A stretch of DNA of 64,000 bases from contig JAOSJP010000041.1 in NCBI GenBank assembly GCA_027494015.1, forward strand, positions 17,879 through 81,878, read 5' to 3'. The notes under the pieces were generated by a model. That model was given only the letters and a program-made list of their open reading frames with translations. It had not been told where the DNA came from and searched no databases. Shown here piece by piece: positions 1-8,639 of this stretch (position 1 is its first letter; each line of letters begins with the position of its first letter). Position numbers and translations under genes: made by a program. Source of the stretch: Anaerolineae bacterium. Its GTDB lineage: Bacteria > Chloroflexota > Anaerolineae > Aggregatilineales > Aggregatilineaceae.

Positions 1-63
1 CGGCGAGACAAAGAACCAACCTGGCTGCTCACAAGCGCCCATCATCGCACAGGGCGATGAACC

Positions 64-83
64 TGTCTTCGACTTTTGTCGGA
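64..83. repeat. Short dispersed hairpin motif, first copy
   Basis: A 20-base stretch containing TCTTCGACTTTTGTCGGA occurs here and again, identical, at 4604-4623; a related inverted core CCGACAAAAGTCGG lies at 689-702. Each copy can fold as a CGAC-TTTT-GTCG hairpin. Copies lie just downstream of a minus-strand gene (here and at 4604) or in an intergenic gap, so a terminator role or a small repeat family are both possible. Confidence 0.5.
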
Positions 84-111
84 TTCTGGTGGGCAATCCT
101 GCCCGGAGGGG

Positions 112-582
112 TCAGTGCCTGGGGCTGCGTGCTCCTCGCGGTTTCAGCCAGGCGCGCCACCTGGCCCACAGCTCGATCAGCAGTTCCTGTTCAGCCGGGC
201 TTCAAAGCGCGTCGCTGCGAGAGAGCGCTCGGTGATATTCCCCTGGCTCAATAGAAACTGCACGCGACGGCGCGCCGCTTTCAGCGCGCGCTGGTGGACG
301 ATAGGGAAGGACTGTGTTGGCGCCTGCGCCGCCAACCGCTGGATCAGGGCGCGCTCGATCTGGTAGGAACGCCATGTCTCGGCATCACCACGCGGTGGTA
401 TCTCGCCGTCCGGGTAACGGTCCGCCAGGTAGCGTTCCCACCGCCTGAGCCTGTCTTCAGCCTCTTCCAGACGCCCGGCCAGAAAAATCCTGTCCGAGCG
501 GGATGAGCAGCTCCTGCTCTTCGTCGAGCACGTCGCGGATGACGGCGCGGATGTTGAGCTTAGGTTTCGGTTGGGCAAACAT
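112..582 (-). pseudogene. Hypothetical protein, frameshifted twice
   Basis: I do not recognise this protein. The start is the ATG at 582 (MFAQPKPKLNIRAVIRDVLD). The frame runs to a five-A run (plus strand 483-487), where removing one base joins it to the next frame (LAGRLEEAEDRLRRWERYL). A second shift near 195-199 (one base missing in a G/C run) would continue to a stop at 112 instead of 177. Read through both shifts, the product is about 156 residues, soluble, rich in Arg, Glu and Leu and predicted mostly helical. No catalytic motif is visible. Both shifts sit in homopolymers, so they may be sequencing errors rather than true decay. Confidence 0.5.
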
Positions 583-839
583 GATAGCGCCTCCGTTGAG
601 CGGTCGCAGCCACCGCCGCTGAAAGGCGATCTGCGACCCATGTACCTTACGACAAAGGCTACTGTAGCAGCGGCAGGGCGCGCCGTCGCCGACAAAAGTC
701 GGTTTTGTGCGGGGCGCGGAAGCTCGCCGGCTGGGGGCGTGCGAAACGTGCCAGAGAGGGGCACTGCTCTGCTGCGCCCGGCCCGAATTCAGACTTCCGA
801 AGTTTTCGAAAACTTCGGAAGTCTCTTTCCGCACCTCGC
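583..839. other. Intergenic repeat-bearing gap
   Basis: No gene is seen. It holds the CCGACAAAAGTCGG hairpin at 689-702, a diverged copy of the GTGCGTGC.AAACCTGTCAGG.AGGGGC-type repeat near 735-780, and a perfect 34-bp palindrome at 791-824. Confidence 0.6.
791..824. repeat. 34-bp perfect palindrome (family A), copy 1
   Basis: The half site is AGACTTCCGAAGTTTTC followed by its exact reverse complement. Related copies lie at 32859 (core deleted), 36098, 39286, 42222, 48346, 60450 and, decayed, 53115. It lies just past the 3' end of the minus-strand zinc peptidase gene and could act as a terminator hairpin there. Confidence 0.85.
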
Positions 840-1526
840 TCAGACTCCGCGAGCGGCAAGGACAATGACCACGAAGAACAGGAAGGTCGCCAGTTGGCGG
901 CCCAGCTTAGCCGCATAGGTGAAGGCCGCGGCGCGCAGAACGCTGCGCACAGAGGCGCGTTCCTCCTCGCCCGCCACCAGCCGCGTTTCGGTGAGCGACG
1001 CCAACGCCCGGTTGCTGGCATCGCGCTCAAGGGGCAGCGTCACCAGCGAAAACAGCAGCATTCCCGCCAGCATCAGCGCACCCAGCCCCATGAAGATCGG
1101 CATCCCGGACCGCATCCCGCCGATGAAGACCAGCGAACTCCACTGGCTAATGGCGGCCAGGCGGCTGCCCATCGAGACGCGCACCCGCATCAGCCGGAAG
1201 CCTTCGGCGTCCTGTGCGGCATGTCCCACCTCGTGCGCCACCACGCCTAAGGACGTGATCGAGCGCCCGTCAGCGACGCCCTCTGACAGGCGCAGAGTTC
1301 GGGAAGTAGGATCGTAGTGATCGGTCAGGTGTCCTGGCGTCTGCTCGACGGCCACATTGCCCAACTGATGATGGGCCAGCAGACGTCTGGCGGCTTCCAA
1401 ACCGCTCAGCCCCGAACTGGCGCGCCGGGTTTCGTAGTGCTTGAATGCCTCTCGCACGCGTTTCTGGGCGTACCATGACAGCAGCGCCGGCCCGATCAGG
1501 AACAGATAAATCAACCCGGATGACAT
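840..1526 (-). CDS. Zinc-dependent membrane peptidase, YugP type
   Basis: A 228-residue membrane protein of the YugP/neutral zinc metallopeptidase family (Zn_peptidase_2). It has an N-terminal membrane segment (residues 4-19), the zinc motif HEVGH in VVAHEVGHAAQDAEGF at about residue 100, two central hydrophobic stretches (about 132-160) and a C-terminal one (about 208-225). The LPLERDASNRAL segment after the second hydrophobic stretch is typical of the family. The substrate is unknown; the family is thought to act in membrane or envelope quality control. It lies 24 bases downstream of a universal stress protein gene on the same strand and is probably co-transcribed with it. Confidence 0.85.
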   Translation of the reverse strand: MSSGLIYLFLIGPALLSWYAQKRVREAFKHYETRRASSGLSGLEAARRLLAHHQLGNVAVEQTPGHLTDHYDPTSRTLRLSEGVADGRSITSLGVVAHEVGHAAQDAEGFRLMRVRVSMGSRLAAISQWSSLVFIGGMRSGMPIFMGLGALMLAGMLLFSLVTLPLERDASNRALASLTETRLVAGEEERASVRSVLRAAAFTYAAKLGRQLATFLFFVVIVLAARGV

Positions 1527-1550
1527 CAGGGCAAACCTCCCCCCAACTGG

Positions 1551-1994
1551 CTAATTGACGAATACCACCGAACGTGCAGCGCCGCCCTCTGGCTGCATAT
1601 GCGCCTCGCCGGGCGCGAACACCGTCGCGCGATCTACATCGGCGCTGCCTATGACAATTGCGGCGCAGTCTTCTTCCTGGGCGATCTGGCAGACCAGGAT
1701 CGCCGGAACACCCTGCTCGAGCCGGACTGAGCTGGCAATTCCCGCCTGGGCCAGCATATTCGCGGCCTGGGCCAGGGCTTTGTGGCCTCCTTGCATCGCC
1801 TGGCGCAGCGCGCCCACGAGGTCGTCCAGGTCGGCGTTGCCTTTGCTAACTGTCTGTCTGACCAGGGCCGAGACCGGTGGAATCACGTAGACGGCCAGCA
1901 CTTCTCCCTCAGCCGCGCGAGCCATTTCCGCAGCCGCCCGCGCCGCGCGCAGGGCATGGGGCGACCCGTCCGTTAGCAGAAGCACACGATACAC
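1551..1994 (-). CDS. Universal stress protein family (UspA)
   Basis: 147 residues. The N-terminus MYRVLLLTDGSPHALRAAR matches the UspA fold, with the Asp that in ATP-binding members contacts adenine. The usual C-terminal ATP loop G-x2-G-x9-G-(S/T) is poorly conserved (IVIGSADVDRATVFAPGEAH), so nucleotide binding is uncertain. The protein is cytoplasmic and probably stress related. It is the upstream gene of a two-gene unit with the zinc peptidase. Confidence 0.8.
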   Translation of the reverse strand: MYRVLLLTDGSPHALRAARAAAEMARAAEGEVLAVYVIPPVSALVRQTVSKGNADLDDLVGALRQAMQGGHKALAQAANMLAQAGIASSVRLEQGVPAILVCQIAQEEDCAAIVIGSADVDRATVFAPGEAHMQPEGGAARSVVFVN

Positions 1995-2230
1995 TACCCC
2001 GACTCCCAGGCACCTTAAAACCAGGCAGAAGACGTTCCAAACATGGGGGGGTGTTAGTTTTCGGCGATTGGTGTTTGGTTGGGGGGAAGGCAGGCTCTGT
2101 CGCGGCTGCTCGCCAACAACCAGTAACTAACAACCAGCCACCAAGAACCAATCACCTACTACCTCGCCGCGCCCGGCGGGGGACGGGTTCGTGAACCCGC
2201 CCCCACACACTCTCGGTGACGGCTTGTTCC
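1995..2230. repeat. Intergenic gap with GTTGGT-type hairpin
   Basis: No gene is seen. From about 2060 to 2155, GATTGGTGTTTGGTT-like DNA is followed by its rough inverse (CCAACAACCAGTAACTAAC, then ACCAATCACC). The loop is related to the loops of similar hairpins at 25180-25262 and 40075-40215. A second short inverted repeat GCGGGGGACGGGTTC/GAACCCGCCCCC follows at about 2176-2205. Confidence 0.55.
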
Positions 2231-4082
2231 TCAGCGCGCCGCCTCCATCGCCGGCGCTCCGGTACCAGCCAGGATCGTGGCGACCTCATCGCCATTCACC
2301 GTCTCCTGCTCGCACAGCCGCCCGGCCAGCGTATCCAGAGCTTCGGACGATGCGCGTCCAGCAGCTCCCAGGCGCGATGGAGTGCTGTCTCGACGATGCG
2401 GCGGGTTTCACCGTCTATCTCGAAGGCGGTCTGCGGGCTAAGGCGCGCATCCAGCCCAGGTTGGGCAGCCCCAGATAGATCGCCTGCGGATCGCTGGCCA
2501 GACGCACTGGCCCCAGCGCCGGACTCATGCCGTACTCGGTCACCATGCGCCGGGCCAGATCGGTGGCGCGGGCCAGATCGTCGGCGGCTCCGGTGGATGC
2601 CTCTCCGAAGACGAGCGCCTCGGCCACCCGCCCGCCCAGCAGCACGGCCAGCCGCGACTGAAGCTCGCTTTCGCTCAGCAGGTAGCGGTCTTCTGCCGGG
2701 CGCTGCCAGGTGTAGCCCAGGGCGCGCCCGCGCGGGACGATGGAGACTTTGTGCACCGGATCGGTGCCGGGCAACAGGCTGGCGACCAGGGCGTGCCCGG
2801 CCTCGTGCACGGCGACGATCTCCTTCTCCTGCGGGTTCATGACCCGCGTGCGGCGCTCGGAGCCAGCCACCACGCGCTCGATGGCCTCATCGAAGTCGGT
2901 CATCTCGACCGCCGATTTCTCGCGCCGGGCGGCCAGCAACGCCGCCTGGTTGACCACGTTCTCCAGATCAGCGCCGGAGAAGCCCGGTGTGATGCGGGCG
3001 ATGGTCGCCAGGTCTACCCCTGGGGCCAGCACGACCCCGCGCGTGTGGATGCGCAGAATCTGCTCGCGCCCCACCACATCGGGCAGATCAACCGTCACCT
3101 GGCGGTCGAAGCGGCCCGGTCGCAGCAGCGCCGGATCGAGCACTTCGGGCCGGTTGGTGGCGGCCATGACGATCACGCCGCGCGTGGACTCGAAGCCGTC
3201 CATCTCGGCCAGGAGCTGGTTGAGCGTCTGCTCGCGCTCCTCGTGCACGCCCATCGCGCCATTGCCCGCGCGCCGCCCGCCGATGGCGTCAATCTCGTCA
3301 ATGAAGATGATGCTGGGGGCGTTCTGCTTGGCCTGCTCGAACAGGTCGCGCACGCGCGACGCGCCCACGCCCACGAACATCTCGACGAATTCCGCGCCGC
3401 TCAGGGAGTAGAACGGGACTTTGGCTTCGCCTGCCGTCGCGCGGGCCAGCAGCGTCTTGCCGGTGCCTGGCGGGCCGACCAGCAGCACGCCTTTGGGCAT
3501 ACGCCCGCCCAGGCGCTGGAAGCGTTCCGGGTTCTTGAGGAACTCGGTCACTTCGCGCAGCTCGACCACGGCCTCATCTGCGCCGCCCACCTCGCTGAAC
3601 GTCACGTTGATCTGCTCGCCCTGCACAACGCGCGCCTTGCTCTTCCCAAAGGAGAAGAGGCCGCCCGTCGCGCCGCCGGAGCCTTTGCGCATCCGGCCCA
3701 TCATCCAGTACCAGAAGCCGAACATGAGCACCAGCGGCAGAATCCAGCCCAGCAGCGTGCCCAGGAAGTTGCCGCCGCTGGTCTCGCCGCGAATCTCTAC
3801 GTCTTGGGCCTCCAGGTCTTTGATCAGATCGGGGTCTTCCACGCGCACGGTCGTGAAGTAGTCCCCGTTGGTGAACTCGCCCGTGATCTGCTCTTCACTG
3901 ATGCTGACGGTGCTGACCTCGCCCGCGCGCAGGGCGGTCTTGAAGTCACTGTAAGCGATCTCGCTGCTGCGCAACACCAGCGGCCCGACGATGAATTGCT
4001 GGAACAGGATCATCACCAGGAAGGCGATGAGCACATACTTGAGCGAGAATTTGACTCGCTTGTCGGAAAATACGCCGTTCAT
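2231..4082 (-). CDS. ftsH: ATP-dependent zinc metalloprotease FtsH, frameshifted C-terminus
   Basis: A membrane-anchored AAA+ protease that degrades misfolded and regulatory membrane proteins. There are two N-terminal membrane segments (about residues 12-34 and 108-128), Walker A GPPGTGKT, Walker B IIFIDEID, second region of homology [13 protein letters not shown], the zinc site HEAGH ([17 protein letters not shown]) and the third-ligand region [16 protein letters not shown]. The open frame stops early, at 2415. Two single missing bases, near 2453-2456 and 2340-2344, restore the normal C-terminus ([18 protein letters not shown], then [18 protein letters not shown]) to a stop at 2231, giving about 617 residues, the usual FtsH length. 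The start has GGAGGTGA upstream and overlaps the stop of the preceding small gene (ATGA). Confidence 0.92.
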
Positions 4083-4278
4083 TGCTCACCTCCACTGCTT
4101 TCATGGCTATCGCTTAGGCGTTGGAGCCTGTGCTGGTCTTCGTGGTTGGTCCGCTGGGGGCGGTGCATCCGCTGGCAGCTGGCAGCCATCCGGCCATCGC
4201 GCTGCGCCAACAGCAGCCCGCCGGCCAGCAACGCCGCCAACCCTGCGCCGATCAGCGTCCGATATTTCTGGGGGTCAT
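4079..4278 (-). CDS. Small single-pass membrane protein in the ferredoxin-ftsH operon
   Basis: A 66-residue protein that appears only if one base is added to the five-base G run at 4270-4274. It then reads [13 protein letters not shown], a hydrophobic stretch [13 protein letters not shown] (about residues 12-28) and a polar, His- and Gln-rich tail. Support for a real gene is strong: its ATG overlaps the ferredoxin stop (ATGA) and its TGA overlaps the ftsH start (ATGA), a tight three-gene coupling. Function unknown; as a neighbour of ftsH it could be a small membrane partner. Confidence 0.6.
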
Positions 4279-4541
4279 CTCTCGTTCTCCTTGTGCTCCT
4301 TGTGCTTGTTGTCCGACACGATCACGATCTCGAAGGGTCGCTCGATGGCCTGGACTGGGCAGGCAAGCTCGCAATAGCCGGCATAGTCGCACTGATCGGG
4401 GCGCGCCACATAAGCTCTGTGGCCGTTCATGCCGAGCGCCCCGTTGGGGCAGACCTGCACGCACAGCCCGCAGCCGTTGCAGCGGTCCGCGTCAATCAGC
4501 GGGACGGGGTAGGTTGCTTGCTCCTGGCCTAGCATCACCAT
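4275..4541 (-). CDS. Dicluster ferredoxin
   Basis: 88 residues with two four-cysteine clusters: CNGCGLCVQVCP (residues 20-31) and CDYAGYCELACP (about 50-61), the second with a longer first gap (C-x4-Y-C). It is an electron carrier with two iron-sulphur clusters, cytoplasmic, with an unusual Lys/Glu/His-rich tail (HKEHKENER). It heads the operon that continues into the small membrane protein and ftsH. The redox partner cannot be told from the neighbours. Confidence 0.85.
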   Translation of the reverse strand: MVMLGQEQATYPVPLIDADRCNGCGLCVQVCPNGALGMNGHRAYVARPDQCDYAGYCELACPVQAIERPFEIVIVSDNKHKEHKENER

Positions 4542-4633
4542 AACCTGACTTCCAACGAAATCGCCCAGGTTGTAGCATCTAGCATACAGCCTGGGCGACA
4601 GGGTGTCTTCGACTTTTGTCGGATAGGGAATAT

Positions 4634-5325
4634 TCAGATGTCGAGACCCGCTTTTCTCTCCAACCCTTCCTTGTCGAGAATCTGAATCTGGTGCCGCTCG
4701 ACGGCGAGCAACCCTCCTGGGTCAGCGCCCGCAACGCGCGATTGATCACATCGGGAACAGTGCCCAGCCGGGCGGCCATTTCCGCCTGGGTCGCCCAACG
4801 CTGGCGCGGCAGGGTGTCCGTCTGCGCCTGTTCGAGCAGCAGGCGGGCCAGCCGCGCCTCGACCGTGCGCAGGGACAGGTCCTCGACCAGTTGGATGAGG
4901 TGCGAAACGCGCTCGGCCAGGTCCTGAATGACGGCGTGGGCCAGGCGAGGATGGTTGTCCAGCAAGCGGCGCATGGTGTCGCGCTGGACGACCCAGATGG
5001 TGGATCGTTCCAGGGCGATCACCGAGGCCGGATTGGTGTCGCGGGCGAAAACCCCAACGGCGTTGAAGACTTCACCTGGGCCGAGGAAGTTCAAGACCTG
5101 CTCGCGGCCATCTGGCCCGATCCGGATCGCCTTCAGCCAGCCATCCTGGACGACGCATAACCCGCCGCTGGGTTCGCCCTCCAGAAAGACGACCTGTCCC
5201 GGCTCATAGGCGCGTCTGATGGCCGAGCGAATCACCGTTTGAAGGGTGGCAGCGTCCAGACTCCGCAGATAAGCGATGGATGAGAACAGGGCTGCTACCG
5301 GCTGCTTATCCTCTGCATCGGGCAT
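4634..5325 (-). CDS. Crp/Fnr-family transcriptional regulator, frameshifted near C-terminus
   Basis: It has an N-terminal cyclic-nucleotide-binding-type beta roll (GQVVFLEGEPSGGLCVVQDGWLK, FLGPGEVFNAVGVF), a long dimer helix (AVIQDLAERVSHLIQLVEDL) and a winged helix (WATQAEMAARLGTVPDVINRALRAL). As read, the frame continues to 4579 with a meaningless tail. Adding one G in the run at 4712-4714 gives GLLAVERHQIQILDKEGLER and a stop at 4634, a normal 230-residue Crp protein. No Fnr-type cysteines are visible, so the effector is unknown. It sits 9 bases after a HicB-like gene on the same strand. Confidence 0.85.
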
Positions 5326-5334
5326 AGGGTTTTC

Positions 5335-5514
5335 CTAAGAAGCCGCAAGGTTAGCGCCCGCATAGTAAAGCACCAGGGCCTCACGCAGCCGGCGCAACGC
5401 TTCTTCAATCGTTCTGCCGTCCGTCACCAACGCGATCTCGACCCCGCTGATCACGGTATCAGTCCCTTCGTCGTCAAAGCGTTCCCTCTGAAAATGCAGC
5501 ACGTCTTCAGCCAT
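5335..5514 (-). CDS. HicB-like small protein
   Basis: 59 residues from the ATG at 5514 (MAEDVLHFQRERFDDEGTD), with GAGGA just upstream. The segment VALVTDGRTIEEALRRLREAL matches the HicB antitoxin partial RNase-H fold. No HicA toxin gene is seen beside it. It lacks a DNA-binding extension, so it may be a solitary HicB-like protein. It is 9 bases upstream of the Crp/Fnr gene and probably in the same transcript. Confidence 0.6.
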   Translation of the reverse strand: MAEDVLHFQRERFDDEGTDTVISGVEIALVTDGRTIEEALRRLREALVLYYAGANLAAS

Positions 5515-6050
5515 TCCGTCGTCCTCGCTTGCTCTGCCGCCAGCAGGACGTGCAGCCCCTGCTGCGCAGGCTGGTGCCTCTACTATACCAACAATTCGCC
5601 TCTTTGGAAGGGAGGGCGCGCAGATGGGTCCACGAACGAGTTGTCAGGCAGTTGTCGAAGGCCCCCATCCCCGACCCCTTCCCCCAGCAAAGCCAGGGGA
5701 AGGGGCGAGCGGCTTGCCAGATCATCCCCCCTCTAGCTTCGCTGGAGGGGGGATTGAGGGGGGAGGCGTCCAGCGAGCCTTCCCGAACTTCCCCTGGCGA
5801 CAGGTTGTTCGTGGACCCCGCGCAGGTGGCGAAAGTTCTCAACGGGCCTGTCCAGTTCATAACGACTCTGGGGCCACAAATCAACGCCTAGCAAACAGAA
5901 ATGTTGTTTTTGTTGACAGCATCGTGCCGTTAGCATACTATAAATATGAACCTATAGAAGAATTGCCCATACCAGGGCAAATCACTGCTTACCGGCACCA
6001 TTGGCCTCCTGAAGCGTCCCCCAGATCTCCCCACTGGCAGGAGATTCTTG
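5515..6050. other. Intergenic region carrying a MITE-like element
   Basis: No gene is seen. It contains the ~190-bp element at 5628-5817, then an AT-richer stretch (about 5880-5990) with TTGACA at 5917-5922 and several A/T-rich hexamers, plausibly the promoter region for the plus-strand dehydrogenase and sugar-transport operon. Confidence 0.5.
5628..5817. repeat. ~190-bp terminal-inverted-repeat element (family D), copy 1
   Basis: The ends are TCCACGAACGAGTTGTC and, inverted, GACAGGTTGTTCGTGGA. The interior has paired CCCCTTCCCCCAGC/CCAGGGGAAGGGG and CCCCCCTCTAGC/GGAGGGGGGATT arms. Copies also lie at about 42963-43154 (same orientation) and 53322-53512 (inverted). It is non-coding and MITE-like. 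Confidence 0.75.
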
Positions 6051-7078
6051 ATGGCAAGCGTTGGTATTGGTGTAGTTGGCTTGGGACGTATGGGGCAGGT
6101 CTACGCTTACCATACGGCGCGGCAGATCGAAGGAGCGACCCTGGTCGCAGTGGCCGATCCGGATCGCGAGGCCCTCGACCGTTTCGCCGCTCAGGTTCCC
6201 GGCGTGGAGGTGTTCAGCCACTACCAGGACTTGTGCGCCCATCCGCAGGTGCAGGGCGTCATCGTTGCCAGCCCCACCAGCACCCACCGCGACGTGGTGA
6301 TCGAGGCTGCCAGGGCTGGCAAGGCGATCTTCTGCGAAAAGCCGCTGGCCCTCGCCCTGCGCGCCACCGATGAGATCATCGAAGCCGTGCAGCGAGCGGG
6401 CGTCCCCTGCAAGTGGGCTTCATGCGCCGCTTTGACCGGGGGTATGCGGCGGCCAGGCGCAAGATTGACGCGGGCGCAATCGGCCAGCCGGTGATGATCC
6501 GCTCGATTGGGCGCGACCCGCACCGCACCAGCCTGGAGTTCGCCAACCCAGCCGTCAGCGGCGGCCTGATTGTGGACATGGCCATCCACGACTTCGACTG
6601 CCTGCGCTGGCTGATGGGTGACGACATCGAGCGGGTCTATACCGAAGTGGCCGCCCTGGTCTATCCTGAGCTGCAGGGCGTGGGCGACGTGGACAACGCC
6701 ATGATCAATGTTCGCTTCAAGGGGGGCGGGCTGGGCAATGTTGAAGTCAGCCGCACGGCCATCTACGGCTACGACATCCGCTGTGAAGTGGTGGGGGCCA
6801 AAGGGACGATTGAGATCGGCTACCTGCGCGAGACGCCCATCCTGGTGCTGACCCAAGAGGGCGTGACGCACGACGTGGTGCCCCATTTCCCACAGCGTTT
6901 CGGCCCGGCCTACACCGCTCAGATCGAGCACTTCGTCGAGTGCCTGCGCCATGCTCGCCAGCCTGCTGTTTCTGCCGCCGACGCGCGGGCCGCGTTGCTG
7001 GCCTGCCTGGCGGCGACCCTCTCTCAGCACGAGGGGCGGGTGGTAACCGTTGACGAGGTGGACGAGCACAGCCAGTAG
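6051..7078 (+). CDS. Gfo/Idh/MocA-family dehydrogenase (inositol dehydrogenase-like), frameshifted
   Basis: An NAD(P)-dependent sugar or inositol oxidoreductase. The N-terminal Rossmann motif is VGIGVVGLGRMGQVYA, followed by the catalytic-lysine motif FCEKPLA at about residue 95. The frame breaks near 6411-6413; one added base joins GVPCK to VGFMRRFDRGYAAARRKID, giving 342 residues, the normal family length. The His in MAIHDFDCLRW is the usual catalytic His region. The start is ATG 6051 with AGGAGA seven bases upstream. It is the first gene of a unit with a sugar-binding protein and permease, so it probably oxidises the imported substrate. Confidence 0.85.
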
Positions 7079-7184
7079 CTCGCCGGCGTTACTTGCGCCG
7101 AAAGGAGGTGCCCAGGGCCGGACCATAACCGCTGAACTCCCCACTTTCTTTTCGTCAGCCACGAGTTTTTAGGAGGTTTCTGCC

Positions 7185-8143
7185 ATGAAACGCCTGATTA
7201 GTGTCCTGATCGTCCTGCTGGTCGTGGCCGCTTTCGCTGGTCCCGCTGCCGCTCAAGAGGAAATGCGCCCTTACCGTATTGTGGTCGTCACACATGGACA
7301 GGCCGCCGATCCATTCTGGTCGGTGGTCAAGAACGGCGTGGATCAGGCCGGTAAGGATATGCGGGTGACGGTTGAGTACCAGGCTCCCGCCTCGTTCGAT
7401 ATGGTCGCCATGTCGCAGTTGATTGACGCAGTGGTGGCGTCCAACCCCGATGGTCTGGTGGTCTCGATCCCCGACCCCGACGCGCTTGGCCCCTCGATCA
7501 AGGCTGCTGTGGCCGCTGGCATTCCGGTGATCTCGATCAACTCCGGCAGTGACGTGGCCGAGGAATTCGGCGTGCTGGCGCACATCGGGCAAACCGAGTA
7601 CGAGGCAGGCTATGGCGGCGGCCAGCGGATGGCGGCAGCCGGCGCCACCAAGGCGCTGTGCGTCAACCACGAGGTGGGCAATGTGGCGCTCGATCTGCGC
7701 TGCCAGGGCTTTGCCGATGCGCTGACCGAGGCGGGAGCCACGGCTGAAGTGCTCGCCGTTGACCTGGCCGACTTCACCGGCAGCGCCAACCGCATCGCGG
7801 CGGCGCTGACCGCCGACGAGTCGATCAATGCCATGCTGACCCTCGGCCCCGGCAGTGCGCTCCCCGCGCTTCAGGCGCTCACGGACGAGCAGTTGCTGGG
7901 CACGGTGCTGCTGGCGACCTTTGACCTGTCGCCTGAAGTGCTGGAAGCGATCCGCGATGGGAACATGCTGTTCGCCATTGACCAGCAGCAGTACATGCAG
8001 GGCTACCTGCCCATCGTGTACCTGACGCTCTACCTGGAGAACCTGAACACACCGGGGCGATTCTCATCCCGACCGGCCCTGGCTTTGTGGTTCAGGATAC
8101 CGCCGCTCAGGTCATCGAGTACGCGGCGCGCGGCACGCGCTAG
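7185..8143 (+). CDS. Periplasmic sugar-binding protein, RbsB type, frameshifted at C-terminus
   Basis: The substrate-binding component of a sugar ABC importer (peripla_BP_4 type). It has a signal peptide ([19 protein letters not shown], cleavage near AAAQEE), then [30 protein letters not shown], the classic RbsB start. The open frame runs to 8183 with a nonsense tail. Adding one G in the run at 8054-8057 gives [22 protein letters not shown] and a stop at 8143 (about 319 residues). TAGGAGG lies upstream of the ATG. It works with the permease at 8809 and the broken ATPase at 9890. Confidence 0.88.
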
Positions 8144-8234
8144 GCCCGATCCAGCAGGCGTGGCAGTTTGCTGCTGGCAATAAATAGATAGTGGGGGGTG
8201 CGTGCGAAACCTGTCAGGTAGGGGCGCTGCTCTG

Positions 8235-8491
8235 TGTCACCCGACGTAGGGTTATGCTACGGAATCCGGCCATAGGGTTTTACCACCTGTCGGTGACGAC
8301 AGCCGGAACTGCCCATCCACCTCGTCTCGGGGCGTGGCGACACGGGCGCTCATGTTCGCGTCAGACCCGCTGGGCAGCGCCGGAGGCGACTGACGCTAGC
8401 TTGTTAGGCACCCGCTGGACGGTTCCCGTCCGTGTCGGGTTGGTATAACCCTACGGCGTGTCTTGTTGGTATAACCCTACAGCGGGTGACA
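8235..8491. mobile_element. 257-bp MITE-like element with 21-bp inverted ends and 5-bp duplication
   Basis: The left end TGTCACCCGACGTAGGGTTA(T) is matched by the right end (A)TAACCCTACAGCGGGTGACA, 19 of 21 paired. CTCTG flanks both ends (8230-8234 and 8492-8496), consistent with a 5-bp target duplication. The element splits a GCGCTGCTCTG/CTGCGCCC repeat found intact elsewhere. There is no open frame of note. The interior has a strong CTGTCG-GTGA-CGACAG hairpin at 8287-8302 and repeats GTTGGTATAACCCTAC twice near its right end. Confidence 0.75.
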
Positions 8492-8639
8492 CTCTGCTGC
8501 GCCCCCGCAGGGGCGTATGGCCACACGCCCCTGCGGAACCTCACCTCGCGGGGTGTCAGGCGAGTCACTGATAACCTTTGCACACACCCCTACTGGTGGT
8601 GACCTGATGCACCTTGACGGTCAAGATCGGTTGCCGCTT

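Noticed and set aside
2751..4532. Large plus-strand open frame opposite ftsH (593 residues)
   Set aside because: His/Gln/Ala-rich antisense frame caused by high G+C; the minus strand encodes a complete AAA protease with all motifs.
5335..5884. Complete HicAB toxin-antitoxin pair
   Set aside because: Only the HicB-like part is convincing; upstream sequence toward 5884 is repeat DNA without the HicA fold.
7099..7107. Strong AAAGGAGGT ribosome-binding-like site
   Set aside because: No start codon with an open frame follows within a useful distance; the real start of the binding protein at 7185 has its own TAGGAGG.
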